Shown: in pieces, positions 34,194 through 42,766 of the stretch
How the letters are laid out: the number at the start of each line of letters is the position of its first letter
Numbering within the stretch: the first letter of the stretch is position 1
Assembly: GCA_963771505.1 (NCBI GenBank)
Contig: CAVYTO010000003.1
Coordinates: forward strand, 1-64,000
Direction: 5' to 3'
Origin: JAJPHW01 sp963771505
GTDB lineage: Bacteria; Acidobacteriota; Terriglobia; Terriglobales; Acidobacteriaceae
DNA: 64,000 nt
Position numbers and translations under genes: made by a program
The notes under the pieces: generated by a model
Database searches by the model: none
Told to the model about the DNA's origin: nothing
Seen by the model: only the letters and a program-made list of their open reading frames with translations

Positions 34194-34433
34194 TTACAAA
34201 TCGTTCTTCCGAGGCTCCGAAGGCGAGGAATTATCCCTCGCAGTCGATAAACTTAACAACCGATTCGGGCCTCCACGCACTTCAGTTGCATCGTGATCGT
34301 CCTGCCCATCGTCCTCCCAGAAACAAACTTGGCAAATTTCATAGTCCGCACGTCCATGCAGTGTCTTGTACTGACAACAAGGACATCGAAAGGTTTTTTC
34401 AGGATGCCAAGGTTCGGTAACATTCTCAAACAT
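34194..34433 (-). CDS. CPCC family cysteine-rich protein
   Basis: A 79-residue protein with KTFRCPCCQYKTL and YEICQVCFWEDDGQDDHDAT, two CxxC knuckles that define the Cys-rich CPCC family; probably a small zinc-binding protein of unknown role. The ATG at 34433 (FENVTEPWHPEK) gives a typical start; 34463 is an alternative with ten extra residues. It is encoded on the same strand in the gap between pheS and pheT, where no gene is usually found, and its codons look less GC-rich than its neighbours. Possibly acquired. Confidence 0.8.
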   Translation of the reverse strand: MFENVTEPWHPEKTFRCPCCQYKTLHGRADYEICQVCFWEDDGQDDHDATEVRGGPNRLLSLSTARDNSSPSEPRKNDL

Positions 34434-34475
34434 GAGTTTTCTTACCAGCCCAATGAACGGCAACCAACAATGCCC

Positions 34476-35576
34476 TTATCCAAACTGCTCTAAAAATCTG
34501 ACATCTCCGTTGAAGAACAATTGGATGTCGTCCACTCCATACTTCAAAATCGCGATGCGCTCGACGCCCATGCCAAACGCGAATCCGCTGACTTTCTTCG
34601 CGTCATAATCTACGAAGCCGTAAACATTCGGATCGACCATGCCGCAACCGAGAAGCTCGATCCAGCCACTGGCTTTGCAGTTACGGCAGGGGTTCCCGTC
34701 GCGATAACCTTTGCCGCCGCAAAAAATGCAGCTGATTTGCACGTCGGCGCTGGGTTCGGTGAACGGAAAGAATGAGGGGAAGAAGCGAGTCTTCACGCTG
34801 GAGCCGAAAAGCGCTTTCATGGCGTGATCGATCGTTCCCTTCAGGTCACAGAATGTGATGTTGGTATCCACAGCAAGGCCTTCGACCTGGTGGAAAAACG
34901 GGGAATGGGTCGCGTCCAATGCGTCATTGCGATGCACTTTGCCCGGACACACCACACGGACGGGAGGCTTTTGCTTTTCCATCGTGCGTATCTGGACGGG
35001 TGACGTGTGCGTGCGCAAGAGCAATCGATCGCGCAGCGGTTTCTTTTGCTGACCCGCGATGATTAACGTATCCTGCGTGTCGCGCGCAGGATGGTTTGGC
35101 GGGAAATTCAGCGCTTCGAAATTGTAGTAGTCGGTTTCAATCTCCGGTCCTTCTTCGACCGAATACCCAAGATTGCGGAACACGCCGACAATCTCGTTCA
35201 TGGTTTTGATGACGGGATGCTCGGAACCGAGCTTGCGGCGATTGCCGGGGAGGGTGATGTCGATTTCAGTAGCGAGCGCCGATCCCGATTTTAGATTTTC
35301 GGATTTGGCGATAGCATCTTCGACGGATGCCTTGATCTCATTGACACGCTGGCCAACATCGCGCTTGGCATCTTTTGGAGCGGCTTTCAGCCACTGATCG
35401 TTGATCTGGGTAAGAAGGCCGTTCTTACGGGCCATCCAGCGGTCGCGTAGCAATTTCCAGTCAGCTTCTGTCTTTATTGCTTTCGTTTCCTCCGTCAACG
35501 CTGTGCGTAAATCAGCGACGGCTTTATCGAGCGCCGTCGCTGACCAATCCGTTAATTTGGGAACGGAATATGCCAT
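34476..35576 (-). CDS. pheS: Phenylalanyl-tRNA synthetase alpha subunit
   Basis: A 366-residue protein. An N-terminal coiled-coil tRNA-binding arm (about 1-95) is followed by the class II core: SVEEGPEIETDYYNFEALNF, RTHTSPVQIRTME (motif 2 region) and GFAFGMGVERIAILKYGVDD (motif 3). An insertion with paired CxxC knuckles (CIFCGGKG and CRNCKASG) lies within the core and probably binds zinc, as in some other bacterial PheS proteins. It forms the catalytic alpha subunits of PheRS and is separated from pheT by the CPCC gene. Confidence 0.95.
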   Translation of the reverse strand: MAYSVPKLTDWSATALDKAVADLRTALTEETKAIKTEADWKLLRDRWMARKNGLLTQINDQWLKAAPKDAKRDVGQRVNEIKASVEDAIAKSENLKSGSALATEIDITLPGNRRKLGSEHPVIKTMNEIVGVFRNLGYSVEEGPEIETDYYNFEALNFPPNHPARDTQDTLIIAGQQKKPLRDRLLLRTHTSPVQIRTMEKQKPPVRVVCPGKVHRNDALDATHSPFFHQVEGLAVDTNITFCDLKGTIDHAMKALFGSSVKTRFFPSFFPFTEPSADVQISCIFCGGKGYRDGNPCRNCKASGWIELLGCGMVDPNVYGFVDYDAKKVSGFAFGMGVERIAILKYGVDDIQLFFNGDVRFLEQFG

Positions 35577-35769
35577 GTTGAACGGAATTCCTCGCGACCT
35601 AAGCTCGCTCAGGTAACTTGTGGTGAATGAGATACGGCTAAAGCCGTGCCCTTCCCAAAATCAAAATATGCTTTAGCCCTGGCGCAAAGCAGCTTCCTCG
35701 GCGCTACGCTTCTCGGAATGACAAGATATCTACTGAGCGATACGCTGAAGCGACAGATCGACGTCCGAA
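35577..35769. repeat. pheS leader with dispersed repeats
   Basis: Type C palindrome (acggctaaagccgtgccc, then ttcccaaaa) at 35632-35660, and a reverse-oriented type B repeat (ctacgcttctcggaatgaca) at about 35701-35722. No further gene. The repeats fall between rplT and pheS, inside the translation cluster. Confidence 0.5.
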
Positions 35770-36126
35770 CTACGCCAGCGCGCCTTTAGCCTGCTCCGCC
35801 AGACTCTTGAATGCGGCCGCATCTTTCACCGCTATGTCGGCGAGAATTTTGCGGTCGAGTTCGACGCCGGCTTTTTTCAGGCCGTGGATGAACTTGTTGT
35901 AGCTCATGCCATTCAACTTGGCGGCAGCGCCGATCCGCACGATCCAGATGGAGCGGTACTGCCGCTTTTTCTGTTTGCGTCCGGAATAGGCGAACTTCAG
36001 TCCGCGATCAACGGCTTCTTTCGCTGCGCGGTATAGTTTTGATTTTGTTAAGAAGTAACCGCTGGCGCGGTCAAGTATCTTTTTTCTTTTGGCGCGGCGT
36101 TTGGTTCCGCGTTTTACACGAGGCAT
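35770..36126 (-). CDS. rplT: 50S ribosomal protein L20
   Basis: A 118-residue protein starting PRVKRGTKRRAKRKKIL, the canonical L20 N-terminal extension that threads into 23S rRNA, followed by GYFLTKSKLYRAAKEAVDR and the globular end with GMSYNKFIHGLKKAGVELDR. The start at 36126 follows gaacatc...agg-type purines (aaggagaacatc reversed) and the family consensus. Cluster order infC-rpmI-rplT is the usual one. L20 often represses its own operon in other bacteria; no such site could be verified here. Confidence 0.97.
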   Translation of the reverse strand: MPRVKRGTKRRAKRKKILDRASGYFLTKSKLYRAAKEAVDRGLKFAYSGRKQKKRQYRSIWIVRIGAAAKLNGMSYNKFIHGLKKAGVELDRKILADIAVKDAAAFKSLAEQAKGALA

Positions 36127-36291
36127 GATGTTCTCCTTTTTGTGCTGCGTTTTTATGGCGGCTGGAGGTAAGGTTTCTGACCTCTTCACTCGCCTTGCCG
36201 ATGTGCAACGGAACCCTATCCGCCGCTGAAACTCTCCCTACTTCTGGAAGAGCCGTGCGACCGAGGGCGGCCGCAACACTCCGGCAAATCT

Positions 36292-36486
36292 CTAGTACGG
36301 AATCATTCGTTTAACTTTGGGCGTGTCCGCGTCGCTGACGAGAACGCTTTGGCCCAGTTTGCCTTTTCGCTTTTTGCTCTTCGACGTCAGAATGTGACGC
36401 AGGTGCGAATGGCGGCGCTTAACTTTTCCGGTGGCTGTTTTCTTGAAGCGCTTGGCGGCGCCTTTGTGCGTTTTAAGTTTTGGCAT
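36292..36486 (-). CDS. rpmI: 50S ribosomal protein L35
   Basis: A 64-residue basic protein with the full L35 pattern: PKLKTHKGAAKRFKKTATGK at the N-terminus and a KRRHSHLRHILTSKSKKRKG centre, ending VKRMIPY. It lies between infC and rplT, and binds the 50S subunit. Confidence 0.97.
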   Translation of the reverse strand: MPKLKTHKGAAKRFKKTATGKVKRRHSHLRHILTSKSKKRKGKLGQSVLVSDADTPKVKRMIPY

Positions 36487-36540
36487 ACTTCCTCTGTATG
36501 AATTGCTTAACCTTGGTGACTCGGGGTGCAGCGGCTGCTT

Positions 36541-37164
36541 CTACGCCTGGTTTGCGCGGGGCTGAGCCGGTGCTGCGGCGGCCTGCTGCTTGGGGGCGTC
36601 TTTCATCTGAGCCGACTTGGCGGCTGATTTCGGTTTCGCTGCCGGTTGCTGGTCCTTCTTAGGGGCCAAAATTGCGTGCAGAGTATTGCCCTCCTGCCGC
36701 GGCCGGAACTCTACGATGCTCTTGTCCTGTACATCTTTCAACAGGCGCTCCAGAATCTGGCGCCCCAACATGGTGCGGGTCATTTCACGCCCGCGGAAAA
36801 ATATGGTCGCCTTAACCTTGTCGCCCTCTTCCAGAAAGCGAAGAACGTGATTCTTCTTGGTCTCGTAGTCATGATCATCCACATTTATGCGGAATTTCAC
36901 TTCCTTGACTACGATTTTCGTTTGGTGCTTCTTGGCTTCGCGCTCTTTCTTCTCCTGTTGATACAGAAATTTGCCGTAATCCATGATGCGGCAAACAGGA
37001 GGTTGAGCGGTGGGCGATATTTCAACTAAATCCAGATTACGCTCGCGGGCCATCTTGAGCGCTTCGTAGGGAGTTAGAATTCCGACCTGACCGCCTTCAT
37101 CATCAATTACCCGAATTTCACGAGCTCGAATACGATCGTTCGTGCGAATAAACCGTTTGTCGAT
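36541..37164 (-). CDS. infC: Translation initiation factor IF-3
   Basis: A 207-residue protein. N-domain: RIRAREIRVIDDEGGQVGIL then RNLDLVEISPTAQPPVCRIM. C-domain: VKEVKFRINVDDHDYETK and GDKVKATIFFRGREMTR. An extra Ala/Gln/Pro-rich tail of about 40 residues follows. No ATG lies near the expected N-terminus. An AUC codon at 37164-37162 sits 5 bases after a ggagg ribosome site and gives the family-typical IDKRFIRTNDRIR start. A TTG at 37191 has no such site. Non-AUG starts in infC are known (E. coli uses AUU) and allow IF-3 to limit its own translation. Confidence 0.93.
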   Translation of the reverse strand: MDKRFIRTNDRIRAREIRVIDDEGGQVGILTPYEALKMARERNLDLVEISPTAQPPVCRIMDYGKFLYQQEKKEREAKKHQTKIVVKEVKFRINVDDHDYETKKNHVLRFLEEGDKVKATIFFRGREMTRTMLGRQILERLLKDVQDKSIVEFRPRQEGNTLHAILAPKKDQQPAAKPKSAAKSAQMKDAPKQQAAAAPAQPRANQA

Positions 37165-37233
37165 ACCATCCTCCGTCGAAACCAGACACAACTGGTGTGA
37201 CCAAAATTATAGCATGATGCAGATGGCCCTCGG

Positions 37234-37641
37234 TCAGTGGTTGATGCCCGAACGCAGATGTTTGGCCAATTTTTCGATCCTTTTCAGCCGCTCATCGAGG
37301 TCTTTGGGCAGGATGCCTTTTGTGGTCTGTTCAACGTCCGACGGGATTGCCGAGGCCAACTTGGCTAATTCTTCCGCGTCTCGTTGCAAGGCTAGACTGT
37401 TGACCGCTGAGGCCGAAGACTGGTTCTGGCCTTTTTGGGCTGACGCCTTGGCCGCCGCTTGGTCGATCTGGGGATTTCCCGACGACATGGGCCGCTCGTC
37501 ATGCGCCGGTTCTGAAGGGCGTCGAAAGCCGCCACTGCTTTGCGCGTAAGAAATCTTCGAGACCCCGAAAAATAACAACAGTGCCAAAAGCGTCGCGTAG
37601 CGCACTGAGTGCTCCGGAAGTAGAGGTTTGGATGTCTTCAT
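37234..37641 (-). CDS. Exported hypothetical protein, 135 aa
   Basis: Residues 1-33 form a signal peptide (RYATLLALLLFFGVSKISYA). The mature protein is helical and ends DLDERLKRIEKLAKHLRSGI, preceded by DAEELAKLASAIPSDVEQTT. Proteins with this tail are common in Acidobacteriota and lack a known function. It lies between infC and the carboxypeptidase-regulatory-like gene on the same strand, but a terminator at 37710-37732 separates it from the latter. Confidence 0.75.
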   Translation of the reverse strand: MKTSKPLLPEHSVRYATLLALLLFFGVSKISYAQSSGGFRRPSEPAHDERPMSSGNPQIDQAAAKASAQKGQNQSSASAVNSLALQRDAEELAKLASAIPSDVEQTTKGILPKDLDERLKRIEKLAKHLRSGINH

Positions 37642-37709
37642 AGCCGCCCCCGTTCAGTTGTGATGCAGAAGATCGGGATTCCGTCGATATTAGACCTGAA
37701 AGGGCAAAG

Positions 37710-37732
37710 AAAAAACCGGCGCAGAGCGCCGG
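37710..37732 (-). terminator. Rho-independent terminator (minus strand)
   Basis: On the minus strand ccggcgc-tct-gcgccgg forms a perfect 7-bp stem with a 3-base loop followed by six T residues. It ends transcription of the gene at 37759-38568. Confidence 0.88.
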
Positions 37733-37758
37733 CTCTTTATCGGGCGGAGGTGGGAATG

Positions 37759-38568
37759 TTACTTTTCTGAAATCGTGAAGTTAACCACCGCATTACCATC
37801 GGCGGCGACGGTCACCTGTTTATCCCAGGTCCGCGGTTCGGAAAATACGGGGCGCTCGATTTTTCGTTCGGTCAAAACGTCAAACGCCGCCTGATGACCG
37901 GCAATGCTCCAACCCTCGTGCCACGCTTCGATCTCGTATTCTCCCGGAGGCACGCCGGTCAGTTCAAATCGCCCGCTGCTATCGGTCACGGCGTAGTAAG
38001 GATGGTCGACCACAAAGATTTCAGCGTTCATCCATACGTGGCCACCGTTACAACGCAGGCTGACCGTGCCAGCACTGTTCATGGGCCGGGAGATCACGCG
38101 ATCCACGAAGGGAAAAGGTAGATTGTACGTCGCCGCGCCCTCCATGTGCACTGTGTGTAGCACCGCGTCGGAACTCTTCATTTGCAGATCATCGCTGCGC
38201 GGAACCAGCAGCACGTGCGGTTCGTAGCGGCAATGTTTTTGGTCCAGTACAGGCTTCATTTGGCCGATGTCCATGGCTTTGCCCTGACGAACGTTTTTTA
38301 AGAAAACGACTGTATTAGCGACTCCGCCAGACGGCCCGACGATCAACCGCTCCAAGTCCACACTTTTGCGCGATTCGGGATCACAGATCGACGGGTCTTT
38401 AGTGACCGGAAAAGAAAGAGTTTTGGGGGTCGCTCCGGACCATTTCACGGTTCCTCGAATGGAACCGGCAGAATTCACTGAAATTACTTTGTAGTCCCCA
38501 CTTTGCGCGGTGGACGCGACGGCTGAAGCAATCAGCCAGCTTGCCAGCAAGATAGTTGCTTTACTCAC
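37759..38568 (-). CDS. Exported carboxypeptidase-regulatory-like domain protein
   Basis: A 269-residue protein with signal peptide (SKATILLASWLIASAVAST). GTG at 38568 is preferred, since a ggag lies 6 bases upstream; a TTG at 38580 would only add four residues. The N-terminal part (GSIRGTVKWSGATPKTLSF ... CDPESRKSVDLERL) looks cupredoxin/plastocyanin-like as in methylamine-utilisation-type proteins: CRYEPHVLLVPRSDDLQM and VSLRCNGGHVWMNAEIFV carry possible Cys/His ligands. The C-terminal part is a carboxypeptidase-regulatory Ig-like domain (YAVTDSSGRFELTGVPPGEY). Probably periplasmic. Whether it binds copper is unproven. Confidence 0.8.
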   Translation of the reverse strand: MSKATILLASWLIASAVASTAQSGDYKVISVNSAGSIRGTVKWSGATPKTLSFPVTKDPSICDPESRKSVDLERLIVGPSGGVANTVVFLKNVRQGKAMDIGQMKPVLDQKHCRYEPHVLLVPRSDDLQMKSSDAVLHTVHMEGAATYNLPFPFVDRVISRPMNSAGTVSLRCNGGHVWMNAEIFVVDHPYYAVTDSSGRFELTGVPPGEYEIEAWHEGWSIAGHQAAFDVLTERKIERPVFSEPRTWDKQVTVAADGNAVVNFTISEK

Positions 38569-38769
38569 ACAGCACTCCAATTCGATCGGCGTTGGCTACT
38601 CGGACAGGAGCCGATTTCGCACACTCAGCGTGGGCCTGAAGGCGTTCTGCGCAGGCCCTTCGCTGTACATCAGCGCACCCACCAGCTTTGGACAAACTCT
38701 CGCAAAGGCTGGTAGCTAAGGATGCCGGGGATTCGAACGTCACCGGACATACTTAAATCACGTGGATAA
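38569..38769. other. Spacer upstream of the exported protein gene
   Basis: No gene or strong repeat is seen. It should hold the minus-strand promoter for the gene at 37759-38568. Confidence 0.3.
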
Positions 38770-38979
38770 CATTATTATGAGAACCGTCTAATCGGCCAGA
38801 TTACCAAGGGGTCAATTGGCCTTGCGACGGGTACCTTGGTAATTGGGACCACGGCTAGTATCGTTGGCAAATTCATCGGGAAACCAATAACCAATACGAT
38901 TCGTTGTTACTACCGACTAGTCCGGGTTGAATGTGCGAGAGCGAACGTAGATCTGAATGTTAGAATTCTCAGCCAGTGA
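38770..38979 (+). pseudogene. Possible remnant ORF with a glycine-rich hydrophobic stretch
   Basis: A 69-codon frame without a start codon encodes RLIGQITKGSIGLATGTLVI, GTTASIVGKFIGKPITNTI and further basic residues. It opens directly after a TAA and ends at a TGA overlapping a GTG at 38976. An ATG one frame over (38777) suggests a lost frame. The G-x-G hydrophobic pattern looks like a membrane helix pair. Low confidence: it may be non-coding. Confidence 0.25.
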
Positions 38980-39026
38980 CACCTTTTTCCACAGCGAAGC
39001 CGGTAGAAGCGAGGACATCCGTAGCG

Positions 39027-40169
39027 ATGGGTCCGGTTCCGCTGCTCGATCTTAACCGGCAATATCGCGAAATCAAGGGCGACGTTCTCGCCGCCATCGA
39101 ACGCGTCTGCGAGTCCCAGCAGTTTGTTTTGGGGCCGGAAGTTGAAGCTCTCGAACGGGAAATCGCCGCTTTCACTGAAACAGAAGCGGCGGTTGGCTGC
39201 GCGTCAGGAACTGACGCGTTGTGGCTTGCACTGGCAGCGGCTGGAGTTGGTCCAGGGGATCGTGTTCTGACCACGGCATTTAGTTTTTTTGCCTCCGCGA
39301 GCGCAATCGTGCGAGCTGGGGCGACACCGGTGCTGCTGGACGTTGATCCGGAAACTTTGAACCTGAACCCTGAGAAGGTTCTGGCAGAATTGCAGCGCGG
39401 CGGATCGCATAAAGTGAAGGCCATTCTGCCGGTCCATCTCTACGGCCAATGCGCCGACATGGACGCGCTGCAAGCGATCTCAGATGAATTCAAGATGCCG
39501 ATTGTTGAAGACGCGGCCCAAGCGATTGGCGCGAAGTGGCGAGGCAAGCCTGCGGGATCGCTCGGGATTTCCGCTGCCTTTAGCTTTTACCCAACCAAGA
39601 ACCTTAGTGCCTATGGCGACGCTGGGCTAGTGACTACGCGCGATTCCGAACAGGCCGAGCACATGCGCCGGCTGCGGAACCACGGCAGTTCAAAGCGCTA
39701 CTATCATGAAGAATTCGGCTGGAACGCCCGCATGGACGCGATCCAGGGCGCAGTCCTTCGGGTGAAGTTAAGGCACATTGATGAATGGAATGAAAAGCGG
39801 CGCAAGCGGGCGGCAACCTATGACGTGCTGCTGAAGAAATCAGGCTTAGTATCAGAAAGAAACGACGGGCCAATCAAGCGGCTCTCGGTTTCTCCGCATG
39901 CGCACCACGTGTTCCATCAGTTTGTCGTGCGAGCAGACCGGCGCGACGGCCTGCGGAAATTCCTGACCGACCGCAAGATTGGCACCGAAGTCTACTACCC
40001 AGTTCCGCTGCACTTGCAAGAGAGTTTCGTCTATTTGGGGCATCGCGTCGGCGATCTGCCGGAGTCGGAACGTGCAGCAAGAGAAGTGCTGGCACTGCCG
40101 ATCTTCCCAGAATTAACCGAGGCGGAACAGGCGCGGGTGGTGGAAAGCATCGCCCAGTTCTACGAATAG
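39027..40169 (+). CDS. DegT/DnrJ/EryC1/StrS family PLP-dependent aminotransferase
   Basis: A 380-residue fold-type I enzyme. Start at 39027 (GPVPLLDLNRQYREIKGD) is the family-typical one; GTG at 38976 would add 17 residues. Landmarks are CASGTDALWLAL (PLP phosphate loop), VEDAAQAIGAKWRGKPAGSL and FSFYPTKNLSAYGDAG, whose Lys forms the Schiff base, then RNHGSSKRYYHEEFGWN and RMDAIQGAVLRVKL. Such enzymes transfer amino groups to nucleotide-activated keto-sugars for surface polysaccharides or modified sugars. A galT gene follows convergently, which fits nucleotide-sugar metabolism. Confidence 0.92.
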   Translation: MGPVPLLDLNRQYREIKGDVLAAIERVCESQQFVLGPEVEALEREIAAFTETEAAVGCASGTDALWLALAAAGVGPGDRVLTTAFSFFASASAIVRAGATPVLLDVDPETLNLNPEKVLAELQRGGSHKVKAILPVHLYGQCADMDALQAISDEFKMPIVEDAAQAIGAKWRGKPAGSLGISAAFSFYPTKNLSAYGDAGLVTTRDSEQAEHMRRLRNHGSSKRYYHEEFGWNARMDAIQGAVLRVKLRHIDEWNEKRRKRAATYDVLLKKSGLVSERNDGPIKRLSVSPHAHHVFHQFVVRADRRDGLRKFLTDRKIGTEVYYPVPLHLQESFVYLGHRVGDLPESERAAREVLALPIFPELTEAEQARVVESIAQFYE

Positions 40170-40176
40170 GCTTCGA

Positions 40177-41211
40177 CTAGCCTGCGGCCACTAACTCTTC
40201 CACACTGGCTTCCCGCAAAAATTTCGCTGCTTCTTCCGGCGGCGTGGGATTGATATAGAAACCCGTTCCCCACTCAAAACCCGCCGTCTTGGTGAGCTTG
40301 GGCATGAATTCAATGTGCCAGTGATAGTGGTCGTTGATCGCTTCCTGAACCGGAGAGCTATGAATCACCAAGTTGTAGGGCGCGTTATCGAGCACGCGGT
40401 CGGCTTTTATGAGCAGGGTTTTAATCGCTCGCGCCAGGTTCTCGAACATGTGTGAGGACGAGTTTTCAAAAGCAGATTCATGCTGCTTCGGAAGAATCCA
40501 GGTTTCGAAGGGAAATCGCGGTGCGTAGGGGGCGATGGTGAGAAAGTCTTCATTTTCAGCGACCACGCGAATCGCCGCTTCAGTCTCTTGCCTAACAATA
40601 TCGCAGAATACGCAGCGCTCTTTGTAGATGTAGTACTGCTTGGCGCCTTCAATCTCTTCCGCCACGTAAATTGGGATAATCGGCAGTGCGATGAGCTGGC
40701 AATGTGCGTGTTCCAGCGATGCGCCCGCCGCTTCGCCGTGATTTTTGAAAATGAGGATGTACTTGAAGCGGCGGTCTTTTTTCAGGTCAAGAATGCGGTC
40801 GCGGAAAGTCCACAGAACGTCTTCGATTCGTTTCGGAGCGAGCGAAGCCAGCGTGGCGTTGTGGTCCGGAGTTTCAATGATGACTTCGTGCGCCCCGACT
40901 CCGTTCATCTTGTCGAACATGCCGTCCGCCTGACGGCTAAGGCTTCCTTCGATCCCCAACGCTGGGAATTTGTTAGGAACCACCCGCACCGTCCAGCCGG
41001 GCGTATCCCGCTGTAGGGGCGGTCCGCCGTTGGGATTGGGGCGATAAGCCTGCACCTCAGGCGGAGTCTTGCTCTCGTTTCCATAACAGAACGGGCAAAA
41101 ACCGCCCTTGATTCCATTGCCTTCCAGGGAAAAATCGGTAGGACGTTTGGCGCGATCGGTGGAAATGATGACCCAGCGGCCCACAATGGGGTCTTTTCGC
41201 AACTCGGGCAA
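40177..41211 (-). CDS. galT: Galactose-1-phosphate uridylyltransferase
   Basis: A 344-residue HIT-superfamily transferase. It shows the RKDPIVGRWVIISTDRAKRP start, a zinc knuckle in GGFCPFCYGNE, HEVIIETPDHNATLASL, the active-site EHAHCQLIALPIIP (His-x-His, with the nucleophilic His), and a second half with APYAPRFPFETWILPKQHES and NDHYHWHIEFMPKLT. It exchanges UMP between UDP-glucose and galactose-1-phosphate, or acts on a related sugar phosphate. The HxH is HAH instead of the commoner HPH, so a sister activity is possible. Confidence 0.88.
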   Translation of the reverse strand: MPELRKDPIVGRWVIISTDRAKRPTDFSLEGNGIKGGFCPFCYGNESKTPPEVQAYRPNPNGGPPLQRDTPGWTVRVVPNKFPALGIEGSLSRQADGMFDKMNGVGAHEVIIETPDHNATLASLAPKRIEDVLWTFRDRILDLKKDRRFKYILIFKNHGEAAGASLEHAHCQLIALPIIPIYVAEEIEGAKQYYIYKERCVFCDIVRQETEAAIRVVAENEDFLTIAPYAPRFPFETWILPKQHESAFENSSSHMFENLARAIKTLLIKADRVLDNAPYNLVIHSSPVQEAINDHYHWHIEFMPKLTKTAGFEWGTGFYINPTPPEEAAKFLREASVEELVAAG

Positions 41212-41247
41212 GAAGTAGATCCTTTCAGCGGGGAAATTCTCTATATT

Positions 41248-41748
41248 TTACGCCACGCCGAAGGCATTGCGGAACAACTCAAACTGCGGCGCAGCGCCAG
41301 GCTGGTCATAATATACGCTGATTACATCGAATCGAAACTGGCACGAAGGTGTAGGCTGGCCGCCGTCTGAGCGGATTTTTGGGCGATTTTCTGCCTCACA
41401 ATGAGCCAAATTTAAGTATTGCCGGGCAACCCGGGCGAGGGCTCGCTGCTTGTCGCGATCAACAGCCGCTTCTGCCGGTTTCACATCCCGTGTCGTGCGG
41501 GTCTTGACTTCAATAAAACAGAGAACGTCATTCTCCCAGCCAATGAGGTCGATCTCGCCGCGGCGAAGCGGAGTGCGAAAATTGCGAGCGACCATCACAT
41601 ACCCTTTGCGGCGGAGATAGAAGTAGGCGTCCTCTTCGCCTCGGCGACCGGTGTGCTGATGGCTGGGGCCGCGCTCGGCTGGCAGCATGCGCGACGCAAG
41701 CCAATCCAGCGAGCGGATCGCCACGTGAGTGATGCGGCCGGAGAGCAT
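41248..41748 (-). CDS. yraN: YraN/UPF0102 family endonuclease-like protein
   Basis: A 166-residue protein with the family core GRRGEEDAYFYLRRKGYVMV, then NFRTPLRRGEIDLIGWENDVLCFIEVKTR, split here as RGEIDLIGW and CFIEVKTR: a PD-(D/E)xK-type E...D...ExK site. YraN proteins are widespread and thought to act on Holliday-junction-like or other structured DNA. Its role remains unproven. It lies 36 bp upstream of galT on the same strand. Confidence 0.9.
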   Translation of the reverse strand: MLSGRITHVAIRSLDWLASRMLPAERGPSHQHTGRRGEEDAYFYLRRKGYVMVARNFRTPLRRGEIDLIGWENDVLCFIEVKTRTTRDVKPAEAAVDRDKQRALARVARQYLNLAHCEAENRPKIRSDGGQPTPSCQFRFDVISVYYDQPGAAPQFELFRNAFGVA

Positions 41749-41833
41749 GTGAGCATGTTAGCCCGGTTCAGCGTGAATCTCTGTGACGAATGTCACAAGG
41801 CTCTCGCCGGCGTGCTGTCGGCGGCCCTAGCGC

Positions 41834-42610
41834 TTACGTGGCTGCCAGCCCTGGGCGGTCGCGATAAGAATCTGCCACCATCCAGGCGCCAGCGGTAAGC
41901 GCGGCAGAGAGGATCGTCTCGCTTCTTTGAAAAGCGTTGGTCGCGCCTGCCGCCATAATAGGCACCCATACCAGCAGCGTGAACATGCCAATCTGCACCG
42001 CTGACAGCGCGGTAGCCAGCCTTGCGAATATCCCGGTGAGCACGCTCACGCCCGCCGCAATGAAAGTACAGCCGAAGAAGTATGCCCAGAACGCATGCCA
42101 CGGCAGCCATCCGGGCTCGAGCGAAACCGTGTCTTTGATATCGAGGAAGTGAGCCACTCCGTAGTGGACCATGCAGAGTCCGAAAAGCACTCTCGCAATT
42201 CGCAATCCGCGGTTGTCGACGACGAAGCCAAGACGCTGTTTGTCCCGGTCCGTGGCAAACCACGTATAAAGAACCCACGCTCCCGCCATCATCACCGCAG
42301 TGTCACTAGCGCTGAAGAAAGCTCCAAGACCGGGCGCACGGATCAGGTCGGGAACTCGAAATACTAAAAACCAAAGTAAAAGACTGGCAAGAAGCACGCG
42401 GGAAGTAATGACGGATGTGCGCTCCCAAAACAGCCCAATGCCACAGCCCAAGGAAATGAGAGCTGCGAGATACGCCAACGCATGTCGAAGCGGAAAGCCG
42501 TCAGGTACCGGGTCCCACACCGGGGCGAAATTGCCCTGGATCAGTCCTGCGATTCCGAGGCCAATCATGGCTGTTGAAAAAGCTGCGTGTCCCGCGCTTG
42601 CGATGCGCAT
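41834..42610 (-). CDS. DoxX-like membrane protein
   Basis: A 258-residue integral membrane protein with about seven hydrophobic segments (e.g. AMIGLGIAGLIQG, ALAYLAALISLGCGIGLF, VLLASLLLWFLVFRV, FWAYFFGCTFIAAGVSVL, MFTLLVWVPIMAAG). ARVLFGLCMVHYGVAHFLD and IAAGVSVLTGIFARLA resemble DoxX-family sequences. No substrate or partner is evident. Confidence 0.75.
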   Translation of the reverse strand: MRIASAGHAAFSTAMIGLGIAGLIQGNFAPVWDPVPDGFPLRHALAYLAALISLGCGIGLFWERTSVITSRVLLASLLLWFLVFRVPDLIRAPGLGAFFSASDTAVMMAGAWVLYTWFATDRDKQRLGFVVDNRGLRIARVLFGLCMVHYGVAHFLDIKDTVSLEPGWLPWHAFWAYFFGCTFIAAGVSVLTGIFARLATALSAVQIGMFTLLVWVPIMAAGATNAFQRSETILSAALTAGAWMVADSYRDRPGLAAT

Positions 42611-42766
42611 TGTTATGTTTTCCGAGGATTTCCTCAGTGCAATCCCTTTATCCGAGATGCGGGCATTACATCGAAAGATGTGCGGATCGCTATGAGAACC
42701 GGCCTTTCATTGGCTTTTTACAACTTCCCATATCAATTGTTGTAATCTGCGTTTCACGGAGGAAAT

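Noticed and set aside
38700..38745. A cggggattcgaacg stretch resembling a tRNA T-loop
   Set aside because: The arms around ttcgaa do not form the T-stem on either strand, and no acceptor or anticodon stem can be drawn.
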